A stretch of DNA of 64,000 bases from Eonycteris spelaea (lineage: Eukaryota > Chordata > Mammalia > Chiroptera > Pteropodidae), in assembly GCA_003508835.1 (NCBI GenBank), contig PUFA01000287.1, positions 1,426,001 through 1,490,000 on the forward strand, given 5' to 3'. Below the pieces are notes generated by a model. The model made no database searches. It was not told the DNA's origin and worked only from the letters and a program-made list of their open reading frames with translations. Made by a program: the position numbers and the translations under genes. The stretch's first letter is position 1. The number at the start of each line of letters is the position of its first letter. This document shows, one piece after another, positions 1 to 12,138 of the stretch.

Positions 1-1525
1 TACACTCATTTTGCTGATGAGAAAACCTAGCCTCAGGAAGGTTATGGAATTTCCCCAAACTGTCATCTGATTTATAAATGTGTTTGATTCAAAAGCCATT
101 TTGTTTTTACCACATAGAATTAGTAAAATTTGTGAAAAAGGATATCAATCTCATCATATTTAACTTCAAAACCTAAAGAGAGAGATGAATGCTTCATGAA
201 GGAAAGAAAAGGAATAACTAAGCAAGATGAACTTCAGGCAATACCTCCCACTGTATGGCCTGATCCCTAACATGCTACGGGACTGGGGACGGGACCAGGG
301 ATGGTGGACCCCTGCTGTACATTTCCTGGTTTGTGTGCTGAGTTCCTTTCTGCTGAGTTGAGAGCAGGACAGAGATGGCAACAGGTGGTCTGTTTCTTTG
401 TCAATGTTGCTGCCACCCATTTTCATTCTTCCTGACATTGGAGCAAACTTACGTTTCTGACAATGTGACTGGAGAGTAGGTTGTGAAGGGGGGGCTTCTT
501 GACAGAGTATTCCTTTGAGAAATTCCTTGAGCAGAAATAAACTGTTTGAATCATTAATGACTTTATGAGATTTCCTTCCAAGTCGCAGGTCCACCAGTAA
601 AGTTCAGCAAAGGGTGCTGGTCCCCTCTACTGCTAGATGATGGTGCTACATCGTCTTCAGAAGGTCTTTAAGTTCTGTACACAAAGGACATTTGCTATGG
701 GACTTTTTCATTATGATGATGATGATATAATATGGTCATATAATATTATGATATAAGATGATATCTTGGATGCTTATATGATATAAACAAAGTATAGTTG
801 GATACTATTTTGAGATACTAATTGATACATTTTTCTGTTTCTTTTACTTAAAGCCCTCCAGCAGGCTATAAGTAAAAGGCCTAAGGCCATCTACTTGAAA
901 AGTAAAGGCAGAGTTTCCTTGCTCCACAGGACAGAAAAATATCCCTTATGAACAAAGGGTCAAATTTTTTGACTTTGAGTTTCAAATTAGATGCATAAAA
1001 TTCAAAGCCAAACTATAAATAAAAGCCAAACTCTTTCAATTTGTAAGAGCTGTACTTCATTTTTTTTTTGCTTTTTCAAAGAAAAAAAGCTGGAGAATTA
1101 GAGCTTTTTTCTATCACGACCCTTGAGAACAGAGAGCCGCCATCTTTCTCCTTAGGGTCCTGTGCCAGCTTGAGAAGAACAAGGGCCAGGTCTCATTGTT
1201 GCCCAGTGAGGCGTGAAGACCAGGGGTGCTGTGGCATCACTTGTTCATCCATTTAACAGACATTGATAAGGCAATTGACTAAATGTCAAGACTGTTCTGG
1301 GATTCACCAGGAACCAAAGATTCCTGCCCTTGGGGCCTTTTGAAATAAAATGAATTCAGTAATAGAGCACTAAAATAGATTTTGTCACATCTAAGTTTGA
1401 GAACTGATGCGAATGTATATTTAAAAAGCCATAGCAAAGTGGTGTACAATCCTGAAAGCTACTGTTAAGCAAGTCTAGTTCTTTTTGTAAATTTTATAGA
1501 CAAAAAAAGCTGAAGTAAAAACTCT
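1..1525. other. Unassigned non-coding DNA
   Basis: No gene or confident repeat is seen. A short AT-rich stretch with repeated ATGAT/ATAT words lies near 708-790. Bases about 1249-1340 read loosely like an eroded L2 piece. The open frames here (up to about 140 codons) have no recognisable domain and low-complexity composition, so I treat them as chance. Confidence 0.5.
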
Positions 1526-1529
1526 AAGG

Positions 1530-1724
1530 ACCAAGTATGGACCTGCGCCAGCAGCTACAGTGTGGCCATCAGCTGGGAGCTTGTTAGAAGTGCAAGTTCT
1601 GGGCCCTTCCCAGGTCTAGTGAATCAGGAACTTGGGGTGGGGGTGGGGGAGTGAGTCTGGTGATCTGTTAACAAAGTCCTCCAGCTGATTCTGTACTCAT
1701 TAAAGTGTGAGAACTACTGCTGTG
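1530..1724 (-). repeat. MER5A-like hAT (Charlie) DNA transposon fossil
   Basis: Read on the minus strand, the segment begins with the typical 'agcagtagttctcac' style terminus and contains the CAGCTG, 'ctagacctgggaa' and 'ctaacaagctcccagctgatg' landmarks of MER5A-type non-autonomous hAT elements. A G-rich patch at 1635-1650 is a local expansion. These elements are ancient and inactive in mammals. Identification is by eye; family level is fairly sure, subfamily is not. Confidence 0.8.
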
Positions 1725-1754
1725 ATAGATGGAGATCACTCATGAAACTAATTA

Positions 1755-2150
1755 ATTTATGTACTAAGCATTTATTCAGCCTAACACATGGATTGGCATG
1801 GAGGATGGGAAGGCAAACAAGACAAGTTCCCAGGACTCAGGTGGTTGCTCACAGACCTGGACAAATAATTACAATGTCCTGCCATTACACAGCGAAAGAA
1901 GCGTGCTTGGGTATGGAGGAGCCCAGAGAGGTTGGACCTGGCTCTTCTCCATACACTTGCTTGCTGTAGAGGGCAGTGAGGGCTGGAAAAGATAAGGCTG
2001 CTCCTTTCTGAGGTTTAAGAGTGGCTGGGTCGTGAGAAGAAGTTTTTCTCCATTCAAGACAGAGCTGCCCTGGCTGTGGAGCAGAGTCCCTGCACAAGGC
2101 TATACCGTAGAACACGGGAGAAATAAACACAAGCTCCTGATCTCATAGAC
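1755..2150 (+). repeat. Probable L2 LINE fragment
   Basis: The segment starts with a 'gcatttattcagc' word followed by wording near 'ggatgggaaggcaaacaagacaag', which resembles the 3' half of L2, where 'gatacagcagtgaacaaaacagac' is usual. The remainder is too diverged to align by eye. An overlapping 75-codon frame is a chance frame. Confidence 0.4.
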
Positions 2151-2744
2151 TCAGTGTCAGTGCAAATGTACAATTATTAACAAGCTGAATTATTAACACT
2201 GAAGTTTGTTCTATGAGAGAAAGAATTAGCCTATGAACTGTACCGTCTCACTTTCCATTAGTGAACTTGTTGAACTGTGAGACTAGAAATACTTTGCTCC
2301 AATTGTCCAGAATCATCCCTCTCCCACAACTAAATTTCTGTGAGGTAGGCCTGGGGAGATGGGACAAGAAATGTCATTTACCTGAGAGCAATTGCTCAGG
2401 GCACAGGAACTTCACCACGTATTACAGCTAAACTACTGTTTAACACTCATTTAGCAAACATTTTTTGAATACCAGCAGTTCACAATTACTCTCCCTCATA
2501 TGCTTTGGTCAATGGGAGTGACCACACGTGATCTTCGCCATGACTGAACGGAAGCTTTATGTGCCACTGCATGAAGCTGGCCCCCAACATCATGTCTTAA
2601 ATAATGGTTTTCCCTTTCAGCCTAGATTCCAAAATAAGAAGACATGTGATGCCAAGCCTTGCAGAGCCCAGATGACCTGCAGATCACATATAATATATAA
2701 TGTGACCAAGAAATAAATATTTGTACTTATAAACGATTGAGATT

Positions 2745-2885
2745 TTGAGCTTGTTTATCCTGCACCATAGTGTACAGAAAGCTGACTAAAGCAGATACTC
2801 TGTACTTGGCATTATCCTGGGATGATAAAGACGAATAATACAAAGTTTCCTCCCTCAAAACACTTGCTGTTTTATAAGGGAATGA
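2745..2885 (+). repeat. Possible L2 LINE fragment
   Basis: The order 'cttggcattatcctgggatgataaagacgaataa' (given in pieces), then 'ctccctcaaaacacttgctgt', follows the L2 3'-half layout of size word, animal-state word, then 'ccctcatggagcttac'. Divergence is high. It runs directly into the pentanucleotide tract that follows. Confidence 0.35.
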
Positions 2886-2894
2886 GACAATAGG

Positions 2895-2967
2895 CCTATC
2901 CTGTCCTATCTTATCCCATCCTAGCCTATCCTATCCTATCCTGTCCTATCCTATCCTGTCCTATTTT
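2895..2967 (+). repeat. (CCTAT)n pentanucleotide microsatellite
   Basis: About fourteen units of CCTAT, with CCTGT, CTTAT, CCCAT and CCTAG variants, are visible in tandem. The variants are interspersed, with a cluster of pure CCTAT units in the middle, indicating an old tract that has re-expanded locally. No coding or regulatory role can be inferred. Confidence 0.9.
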
Positions 2968-3584
2968 ACTCATCCATCTATTTCCTAGCGTGTTCCGGAA
3001 AGGATTTCTTTTGGCCTTTATACATAACATCTAAGTATTAGAATGCAATAATGTATATTAGAAGCAGATGAGGAAAAAGGAAAATTAGAGGTCAAGGAGT
3101 ATGACATAAAATGTACCATCTGTGCTTTTTCTAATCATCTAGAAGCCAGTTCATAAAAGTGTCCTGATTAGTTTTATAAATCACAGAGTCCGTGATATTA
3201 AATGCCAGCCAGAAAGGCATAAAGTAACATGAACATTACTCTGAAAGTCTGCAAGATTTAAGCCATTAATTTGCTTTTAGTGTTGTAATTTAACATTTTC
3301 TTTTCTTCTAATATACTATATAACTCCTCAGCTTGATTCTGTTTTAATTTCAGAGAGAAAAGTGGAGATAAAATAATTTTTCTTTCTTTTTTTCTTTAGC
3401 TAGAAGAGGGAGGAAAAAATATAGTGTGATAGAAACTAAGATCACACTGAATTGTATTTTTTACCTGTTTTGTTTCCTGAACCTTCTCCAAAAGAGGGTC
3501 TGTTTTAATTTACTTTGGCTTCCTGACTCAAACTTAGAATTTAAAAGTTCAATAAATGTTGAATGAAATGAGTGATTGAACATT

Positions 3585-3800
3585 GGGTTTATTTTCATTG
3601 TTGTGTAGTATTCCACTGTGTGTATTATTATATGTCTATTATCCTATTAATGGACATTTGGAGAAATCACATTTGGGGAAATCACAAACTAAGCCACTGT
3701 AAGCATAACTGTACATGTGTTCTCCTGCACGTAAACAAACACATGTGTCCAGAGAATACATGTATTTATATGTATCTTTCACTTATTGTTCCCATTTATC
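3585..3800 (-). repeat. L1 3'-end fragment (old)
   Basis: Plus-strand wording 'tgtagtattccactgtgtg', then 'ctattaatggacatttgg', then 'gtacatgtgttctcctgc' is the antisense of the ORF2 C-terminal/3' UTR zone of old L1 elements. It is short, diverged and lacks flanking L1 text. Confidence 0.45.
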
Positions 3801-4309
3801 TTCCAACCAACAGTAAATAAAAGAATTTGATCTTCCACATTCATGCAAAGACAAATGTCACCCTGACATTTTTGTTTATCCTTCTGGTCTCAGGGACTTG
3901 GGGAGAGTCTTAGGAAATTTTAAGGAAGACACCCCAGAGTGTAGAGTGCCCTACTTGCCCAGGTCTGAGGGTGTTGCTGCATACAGTAAATGCTATTCTG
4001 GAATCCACTGCAGGTTTTAAGCCAAGAAGTGACAATATCTGTTAGAATATTACACTGGCTGCTGTGTGGAGAATTACACTGATCCACCAAAGGGAGAAGC
4101 AGGGGAATCATATATTTTTTGATGTCCTCACTGTTGCCTTCAGCCAGGGAGAAGCTGTGGCTGTGATTACAGTGGTGAAGGCAGAGGTGGAAAGGAAACG
4201 GGCAAAACAGATCTTTTTGGAAGCTTCATGTTGCTTGTATTTCTTCAGCACTGAGGCCACATTCTGCTTTGTATGATGCCGTCAGGGAGCCAATATGAAA
4301 CAAGCAAGC

Positions 4310-4500
4310 AGGGATGATTCAGATCAACCTCATTCTGAATCCTCGCGCCACCTTTTCATAGTGTGTGACTCTGAGCAGGTGACTTCCATAAATGCAAGCT
4401 CTGTAGGATAATAATTAATCCCTAAGACTTGTGTGAATGCTAAAGAAGATTCATATAAGAAAGTCATGGGCCCAGGTGACATACAGTAGGACTTTAATAA
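4310..4500 (+). repeat. MIR SINE, eroded
   Basis: The segment carries the MIR core order: 'ttctgaatcctcgcgccacc', then 'gtgtgactctgagcaggtga', then a patch resembling 'ggataataat', ending in 'atacagtaggactttaataa'. MIR is a tRNA-derived SINE fixed in early mammals. The identification rests on order of landmarks more than on identity. Confidence 0.6.
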
Positions 4501-4634
4501 GGGACACTATTCTCTTTTTCATATTCATGTTTGTGTCTCCAATAGGGAACAAAGTATATGGCAAAGCAATGACTCAGTTATTTTTGCAGAATTTAATTAA
4601 ATGATATCATTATTTGTTTGGGAAGCAAATGTTC

Positions 4635-4800
4635 CCACAGAGCAGTGCTTCTTAACCCTTTTGGGGGCCAGAGACTTCTCTGAGTTTCTCATGAAAATTT
4701 CACATAGTAAATATATGTAAAAATTTAAGTGTTATTTCAGAGAGTTAATAACTCCTCTCAAATATATTAATATACCCTTACTTTAGACCCATGGGGCAAT
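4635..4800 (+). repeat. Possible hAT-like DNA transposon remnant
   Basis: Begins 'cagagcagtgcttcttaacc' followed by 'ttttgggggccagagac', matching the 'cagTGcTTCTcAACC...TTTggGGtC' start seen in several mammalian hAT non-autonomous elements. The rest is an AT-rich tail. The subfamily cannot be named. Confidence 0.4.
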
Positions 4801-4809
4801 ATGTCATTG

Positions 4810-7800
4810 TTTTAAAAGTATGCATTTGGAAAAAGACCTTCATTTAGAAATCATTACCTGTTTAGCTGTATCTGTTGGTATTAACCAATACCAGTTAAGA
4901 ATTTAATCCTTTTTGCCTTTAAATCCCAAAAGTCTATTTACAACATAGAGATGAGGGAACCAAAGATCTGTCCAGATTAATATCTATAGAACTGGCTGAA
5001 AAGAAAGAACCCTCTGGGATTAGAGTCTGCAGGGTCATTGGTCTGCCCCTATCCCCTATAGTTGTGATGCTGATCTGAGGTGTTCCCTCATAATCAGCTG
5101 TGATGAATGATTTAAAGCAGATTTTCAAAAGCTAAATGTTGAGACAGTTAAAGAGTTTACCAATAGCCTAATGACCTTTGAAAAATAAGCCCAAGTACTA
5201 AGCTTTCAGAGGAAAAAGTGATTTCTAAAGGGGAGATTGCAGAAGGATTTATAGTGAGACAGCAAGCTGAAATCCAGCCCTGAAGTGGATAAGGCCTTCA
5301 TCTTCTTAGAGAGCTCCAAAGGATTTGGGGCTTAGGGTGTAATTTTAAAATGTATTTGGATTACTTTTTATTTGCTGTAAACAGTTTTCAGAAAATTTCA
5401 TCTTCAATAAATGCAGGAAAAATGCACATGAGATCAAGACTTGTGTATAGAATAATGTAGAATTAATTTACAACCAACCCACTACGGCCAACTGCCTGAC
5501 TGGAGGGACTGAGTCAGAACCCCAGTGGGAACTGTGCTGGCCCAGAACCCTTTTCCCAGGGTCTTTTCTCCCAATTTGTTTCTGCTCTTAGTGATTTTAG
5601 AATAACCTATACCACTAAATCCCCTGCCTCTTCAGAGAATGTATAGTGTGACTAAAACCTAATCCATTTGGGCATAAAGCTAGAAATTGCTTTGGTGTTT
5701 AAATATGTGCAGACATAAGTTTACTTGAGATCAGTGGAGTGCTTCTCTCTCCACCTACTTTCAGAATAACTTGCAAAATCCAGAAATTTATATAAGGATT
5801 TTACGTACCTGCACATCATGGTATTAGAGAGATTAAATGATGGAAAACTTAATAGGCCATCTGGTCCTTGTATGTGCCAGAATAGCATGGTTCCTTGCAA
5901 CATACTGTCTGGAGATCCATTCTAGCTACAAAAGCCTCTGGCCAGCCTACTAAGTGATAACAATGCTAGGGCATCTTCCTTAACATTGAGTGTATACTTT
6001 CTCCCCCAAATTTTAACCATATAGTTTAAGAACCCTTTTTTTTTTACAGCCTTAATTTACCAACTTTCTTTCTTTATTTCTGAACTCTTTAGGAACAGGC
6101 TGCAAATAAAAAAATAAGAGGAAAAAATTAAAATATTGCGAGCTTAATTAATGCCTTTTGAACCATAACAAATTTTCTCTGGGTTTAAGTCTGTACTCTG
6201 TACTAGTGTCTTAGTTGACTATCTAGGTTTTATATTTTTTCTGCAATAAAACCCCAGATTATCTCATATTTTGAACAGGAGGACAGAAATGATGAGTGCA
6301 TTAAATGTAGGAATTCTAAAATAGTTTCAGAGTTAAAATAAGACAAATAAATATGCCAGTTTAGAAAATTTTTTAAAATAACAAGATGATTGACAAAAAA
6401 GAATTGAGCCATGTGATCTCTGAGAACAGTTCATTCTGCAAACCCTATTTTTGGATGTGATATAGTCAGTTCTTTCATTATATTTTTTTTTGTCAGAATT
6501 AAATCCTCAGATAGGATTTAAGAGGGCAGAGAAAATGTAGAAAACATTTTGAGGTTGCATTTTGTCTTTTATATTAGGATTTCAAATATTGACCTAAGAG
6601 AGGAGCATTGGTGGAGGTGGGTAAGTGGAGGAGGTGGGCTGTGATATTCACTTCAAAATTTGTTCTCTGACCCATTTGTTCTCTTCTTCTATTAAGACGG
6701 GCTATGTGGACTTTTCTTACCCACAAGAATTTATAGATTTTTGAGTACAGTGAGGAAATAGTGAAAAAGAGTATCTTTGTAGTTAAAAAAATAAGAGATC
6801 AAAAGAAAAGAAAAATGCAAAATCAATTTGTAAACTCAGACTTAAAATCTAAACCATGTGTTCGGTCATTCTGTTCACTATTTTAAGACCAAAGATAAAG
6901 AAAAGAGCCTATCAACTTAATACTTAATAATTGACTTCACTGAAAATTTTCTTACTCTTTTGTAAAATCTGTAATAGGAACATTGAGGACTGAGTTGGAA
7001 CTAAAATCTAAAGCTAAATAATTATTGTCACACTATTATATAGAACTTTTATTCCACTAGCTGTCTGAGTTTTCATTTTATCTGGTATATTTTTAGTTCT
7101 CTGAAAGTATTTTTAATCCTTTGGTAACAAAAGTTATTAAACTTCTATATTTCATGTTAAATGTTATTTTTTTTATTTATGTCCTTTCACCAATATAAAA
7201 ATTAGTTCATAAATTCTAAGGTATGTTCTCAGTATGCCTGGTTGGGTGTTAAATATCTCGGTTGACACTGTCCTGTTTTTCTGGTGGAATGATATTTCTA
7301 ACAGGCTAATTCATGGTCAGAAAGATAATGAGAGTGTAGGGAAAAGAATCTGTGATAGGAAATGAGACCTGTGTCACAGTCTTGTTAGGTATCTGGTCTT
7401 GAGTCTGTCATTAACCTCCATGAGCTTTGCCCCCACCAAGTGAAAGGAACAGCAGTATTCTGCAGATTGTTGCAAAGTTAGCAAATAAAAGAAAATCACT
7501 CAACTCTCGGTTCCTACTCTTAAGACAGGTTTTTCCCCCCTATTTGGAACCATATCACCCAATATGTCAGATTTTCCACATTTTTGTCTCATAGAAACAG
7601 CCCATCATTATGTGTTGCACATTGCAGGAAATTTACAATTTTTTCCCACTTGAATGAGGCATCCTAGTTTGTCTTGTCACTGTAAGTTTTGTGTTACCAA
7701 CTTGGATCTGGTTGGTGTATATTAGTCTGCTAGTCATGGATTTCAAAAAGCCAGTGGTCCCTTATCAGTTCTATAAGCGAGTTTACCTGCTTTTTTTTTT

Positions 7801-8225
7801 TTTTTTCCTGAGGAAGATTCCCCAGGAAAAACTGCTCTTCGAAATCTCAACTTTTTATTTCTTGTCATGTAAAATCACACACAAGAAGGGAGGGGACATA
7901 CTTTAAATTCCTGAAGCCTAGCTATTAAACCAGAGCTTATTGAGACTTGTTGAGACTCCACTCTGAGGGCCTGACCACCAAAGAAGCAGGACTTGCGACC
8001 ATCCCAATCTACCCTGCTTCCTTCCCCATAAATTAGACAGCACTCCTGGAAGTAGGTTATGACTTGAGTGATACATATTTTTGTTGTTAGCATTGCCATT
8101 TCTGAGACACAGAGGGCTGAGTAAATAGTATATACACCGAAATGTAGAAATATAGCTTGTACTTAGAAAAACTGACTGAATTGCAAAGTGACACAGAGAT
8201 GAGTGGGATTATGAATATTGAGCAC
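4810..8225. other. Unassigned AT-rich non-coding DNA
   Basis: I see no gene, tRNA or clear repeat boundary here. Short poly-T/poly-A runs occur at 6038-6048, 6481-6492 and 7791-7806. Open frames are short and scattered over all frames without domain content. It is probably unique intronic or intergenic sequence with repeats too old to recognise by eye. Confidence 0.45.
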
Positions 8226-8229
8226 CCAC

Positions 8230-8712
8230 TGTATTAACCATGTCTTGTATTTTCTGTTCTGCTGTTTTGACATCTGGGGCCTTGCTGACCCTGGAGGGGT
8301 CGCGCGTCCCAGCGTAAGCCAGTTACTATAGACAGTAAACAGCAGGTCTTCAAGAATATCTTTCAAATATAAATCAACCAGTCCAGAGCACATACCCCGA
8401 CTACCTCCTTTATTGGCTCTCACACTGGGTTACTACCCCCCTTGCTCCAGGTACCAGACAACTAGGGACAGCCTTTTGCCCCACAGCCTTTTGAAATAAC
8501 TCAAACTAGCCAATCTTAAGACTGCTTATCTTGCCTTACCTGTGCCTTCCCGTTGAAAGCACAAAAAGGCTCCTGCCCATAGTTTCTTCCCTCTCTGTCT
8601 CTTGTCCTGGTGCTCCTTGTGGCTCACCATGACATGACTTCTCTTGAGAACTGTAACAAACTCTTTTCAAAGGCAATCATTTCCTAATCCATTGGCCTTA
8701 CTATACCTCAAA
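8230..8712 (+). mobile_element. Probable solo LTR of an endogenous retrovirus
   Basis: This GC-richer block contains CCACAGCC and CAAACTAGCCAATC (CCAAT-box-like) words. It then has an 'aaaaggctcctgccc' word, a pyrimidine-rich 'ttcttccctctctgtctctt' stretch, and a 'gaactgtaacaaactctttt' word. This is the order of U3, R and U5 in mammalian class I ERV LTRs. No internal gag, pol or env sequence is seen on either side, so it would be a solo LTR. The ends are approximate and no clear target duplication was found. An MLV-like family name cannot be given. Confidence 0.5.
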
Positions 8713-9039
8713 TTCTATTAATACACATTTTAAAACGCCCACAGATTATCCATGTACTGTATGGAAACATGTTATCGTACCACCAAAATACCACCAGTTG
8801 ATGATGTAGCATCAATCTCTATATACAGTAGAAAGACAAGATATTTTTTGAATACCTTAATGACTTGAAAAGGGTAAGCCCTCAAAAAAAATGTTTGATA
8901 GGGTGAATTTGTTACTGTTTGGGGGCAATTTGAACTCCAATGTTGCTCAGTGGCAGGGGGTGGGGACAGGGTAATGACATAGAAGCGCAATTAGCATTTT
9001 TCCTCAGTATTTTTCCTGCTGATGCAAGAAAGCATTACA

Positions 9040-9480
9040 TATCAGCGAGATTTAGAAAAAGTAAGATTTATTACGGTACATTTTAGAGGGAGATGGGCCA
9101 TGCTAAGGAAGACTGTAGCCCTGTGGAATTTGGGAAAAGATTTTTTTTAAAAAAAAGAGCATGCTTTAAGGGAAGAGTGAGTTTTCAGCAAAGAGAGCTG
9201 TAACCCCACAGAAGTGGGAAGGTTTGTATTATATTGGAGCCATGAATGAGTTGTTGCAAAGGTATTTCTTGATGATTGGCACATGAGGTCATTTTGATTG
9301 ACACTTGGCTGTCACATAATCCTTTGCCTAGTGCACACCTGCTTACCTAGAATTCTACAACCAATGCAGTAGGCCTCAGTTCCTTTGTTCCCCTATTGCT
9401 CATGTCTGACTAGCTACCTAACAAATTGATTTGTTATCAAGGGTCTTGGGAAGTTTAGTGAACTACACACAGTTTGTTTT
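9040..9480 (-). mobile_element. Possible second LTR-like block
   Basis: On the minus strand the block ends with 'aataaatcttac' (AATAAA at about 9066-9071), preceded by mixed-composition sequence with 'gtgcacactaggcaaagg' wording, as an LTR R/U5 end would. No second copy, coding region or terminal duplication is seen, so this is a weak call. Confidence 0.3.
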
Positions 9481-10585
9481 TCCTTTTCTGCCAGTTTTGA
9501 GGCTCTATCATTATTTGCCTGCTACTCTGTGTGACTGGGATTTACTGGTATTGAGTAGCTGATAGCTCAATTGGCATTTTTATTTTGATTTCATTTGTAC
9601 CAGATAAAAATCATTAAGCTGAAGGCATTACACAAAACCTTTATAATTAAGGTTTATAAGGAAAAAATATGAGATAACTATAGCTTATTTTTTCTCCCCT
9701 CCTCCACAAACACTCATAATAATAGAATAATGACAGACTTTAGAATGTGATGACTTGAACATGTGAGGGGACTGATTTTTTTTTAATTCAGAACTTAGAA
9801 ATTAACACAGAGCCCAAGTTTAAAATAATGATTTTTTTCAGCTGTACTAAATATGGTTAAATATTTCATTACAAAATGAAAAAAATATATATATGAAACC
9901 ACGTAATCAGAGTTCAACTACTGGGCTTTACAAAGCCCAGGTCACAGACAGAAAGACTCCCAGGCTTCTTTCTACCCCTCCCTCCTTATGGCTGTCACTG
10001 CCTATGGCCCCACCAAAAGGTACAGGAAAGGCCAGCTGGTTAGTTGTGAACAATTCTCTCATCCCAATTGCATAGAAAATGACTGACAGGTGCTAAAAAT
10101 GACCACTACAAATCTAAGCAATGAAAACTAAAAGAAATTGAAATGCTCTTTTCAATTACTTTAAAATAGGCCAACATTTTTAAGTAATATGAACTTTATC
10201 TCATTGTGAAAATGTAAATCTATACACCCTTCTGAAGGGCAGTTTGGCAATATAACAAAAACTCTCTCCACTGGCCACCACTCAACCAACTTACTAAATC
10301 AGTCAACTCACTTTCTCTCATCTATAAAATATGTTGACTGATGCCCACTTTCTGTGGAGAATTCAGGAGGCCAGTCCCTAGTCCACCTACACATTCTCAC
10401 TCCCATCTGCTCAATTCTATCTCAAATAAGCTAGCTTATTTCCTCTAAAATCTCATAAGGATGTTACTGGTCATGTTATTCATAAATTATATGTATACAT
10501 ATAATTAATTAAATCATGAATGAATAAAAAGAAAGCCTTTTTTCCTATGAAAACTAAATGCTTTGGAAAGACTAAAGAAAAAATT
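9481..10585. other. Unassigned non-coding DNA
   Basis: No gene or recognisable repeat. A short AT run occurs at about 9880-9893. The 60-codon frame beginning at 9893 has no domain. Confidence 0.45.
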
Positions 10586-10589
10586 GGTC

Positions 10590-10815
10590 ACTAAAACACA
10601 TTGTTGAATAATATTCCATAGTATATATTATATATTCCATAATATAATACTATATATTACTATTATACATACATATATACCATAATATGTTAGTCATTCA
10701 CCTGTTACCTACCTATGCACAATTGGGGCATTTTGAGGTTTTGGCTATTACAAATAAGCTGCTATAAACATTCGTGTACAAATCTTTGTATGGACATATG
10801 CTATTTCTTTCTTTT
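10590..10815 (-). repeat. L1 3'-end fragment
   Basis: Antisense L1 3' text is plain: 'ataatattccatagtatata', an AT-rich microsatellite-like expansion, then 'ttttgaggttttggctatta', 'aaataagctgctataaacat' and 'gtacaaatctttgtatggac'. These are the complement of the ORF2 end and 3' UTR of L1M-type elements. The expansion at 10616-10690 interrupts the usual spacing. Confidence 0.65.
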
Positions 10816-11369
10816 TTTCTCGCCATGGCAGAGAAAGTGGATGTCTTTGGGTGATATCGATAGTGTCATAAATGACATATTAAGTTTTGTCTTACGCTAA
10901 TTCGAGAGCTCATAATTTTGGCATATGCCTCTCTAGAAAATGAAAAGAAGGTGTACCTATTTCCATTCTATCTTCCTTCTGTGATTCTTATGACCCAATG
11001 CTTCTGCAAATTTCTTAACTTCTTCACATTGTAAAATATGATAACCCACCAACTAGAAGTCAGAGCCCCTTTGCATTGGCACAGCATCAGAAATGCATCA
11101 TAAACGACATGTGCCAATAATTATGGTTGTTTGCTAAATGTTACCCGTGCGTGGACTAGCTTCATGTTTCCTACTTCAGGTGATTGCACATGTTTCTTTG
11201 CATATAATTTTCTAGAGGCAACTAATCACATAACATTAAAACAACTATATCAATATCTTTAGCATTTTTCTTACATTTAATGCATCTTAGAAGAAAAAAT
11301 ATCTCTAGCATCAAATTTGCTTTTCATTGTGAATCATCCATTGGAATCTCTCGATGAGGAACAGCAGAT

Positions 11370-11817
11370 CTATTCCAAAAAGAAATACTAAAGGAATTCT
11401 TCAGGCTGAAGGGACATACTACCAGAAGTAAATCTTGATCTTCAGAAATTAATTAAGAACATCAGAAATTACAAATATCTGAGCAAAAGTAAATGACTGT
11501 TTTTTCTTGAATTCTCTAAAAATACATAAGACTGTTCAAAAAAAATTATAACATCGTCTTGTGGGGTGTTTAGTGTAAAGAGATGTGACACATATGACAA
11601 CTGACTCATAAAAAGCCTTTGGGTGACAGAGAGGTTAAAGAGCTCTGTATAGTTATAGGATTTCTAAATATTATGGGAAGTGGTACTATGTTAACTCTAA
11701 ATAGACTATGAAAGGTTAGGCATGCATATTGTGATCCCTAGAGCAACTACTAAAAGAAAAATAAAAAGAGTAGAAAGTTACAGTTAAAGATCTAATAGAT
11801 AAATTATAATGAAATTG
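11370..11817 (+). mobile_element. L1M fragment, ORF1 end and inter-ORF zone
   Basis: Wording such as 'aaagaaatactaaaggaatt' followed by 'cttcaggctgaagggacat' corresponds to the C-terminal end of L1 ORF1. Many frameshifts and stops remain. It continues on the far side of the LTR inserted at 11818-12138 with the start of ORF2, so both pieces belong to one old L1 copy. Confidence 0.55.
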
Positions 11818-12138
11818 TCTTAGGTCAGGCCACTATAACAAAATACCACAAACTGGATGGCTTAAATAAGAAACAATTATTTCTTGCAGTTCTGGAGTCT
11901 GTGAAATTCCAGATCAATGTGCCAGCAGAAATGATGTCTTCTTGGTTTGTAAACAGCTATCTGGCCAAAAAAGAGATCATCTCTCCAGTGTCTCGTCTTG
12001 TAAATTCGCTAATCCCTCATGAGAGTTGCACTCTCGTGATCTGACTACCTCCCAAAAAACTTATTTTCATATTCTATATTGCTAGGGACTAAGTCTTCAA
12101 CACATGAATATTTGGGGGACACATTTAGTCCATAGCAG
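11818..12138 (-). mobile_element. MaLR (MST/MLT1-type) solo LTR inserted in an L1
   Basis: Read on the minus strand it begins 'tgctatggactaaatgtgtc' and has 'caacacatgaatatttggg' complement wording, 'cacctcccaaaa'-type text, and ends near 'tggtattttgttatagtggcc'. This is the standard start-to-end order of MST/MLT1 LTRs of the ERVL-MaLR group. It splits the surrounding L1, so it inserted after that L1. No MaLR internal sequence is present. Confidence 0.88.
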
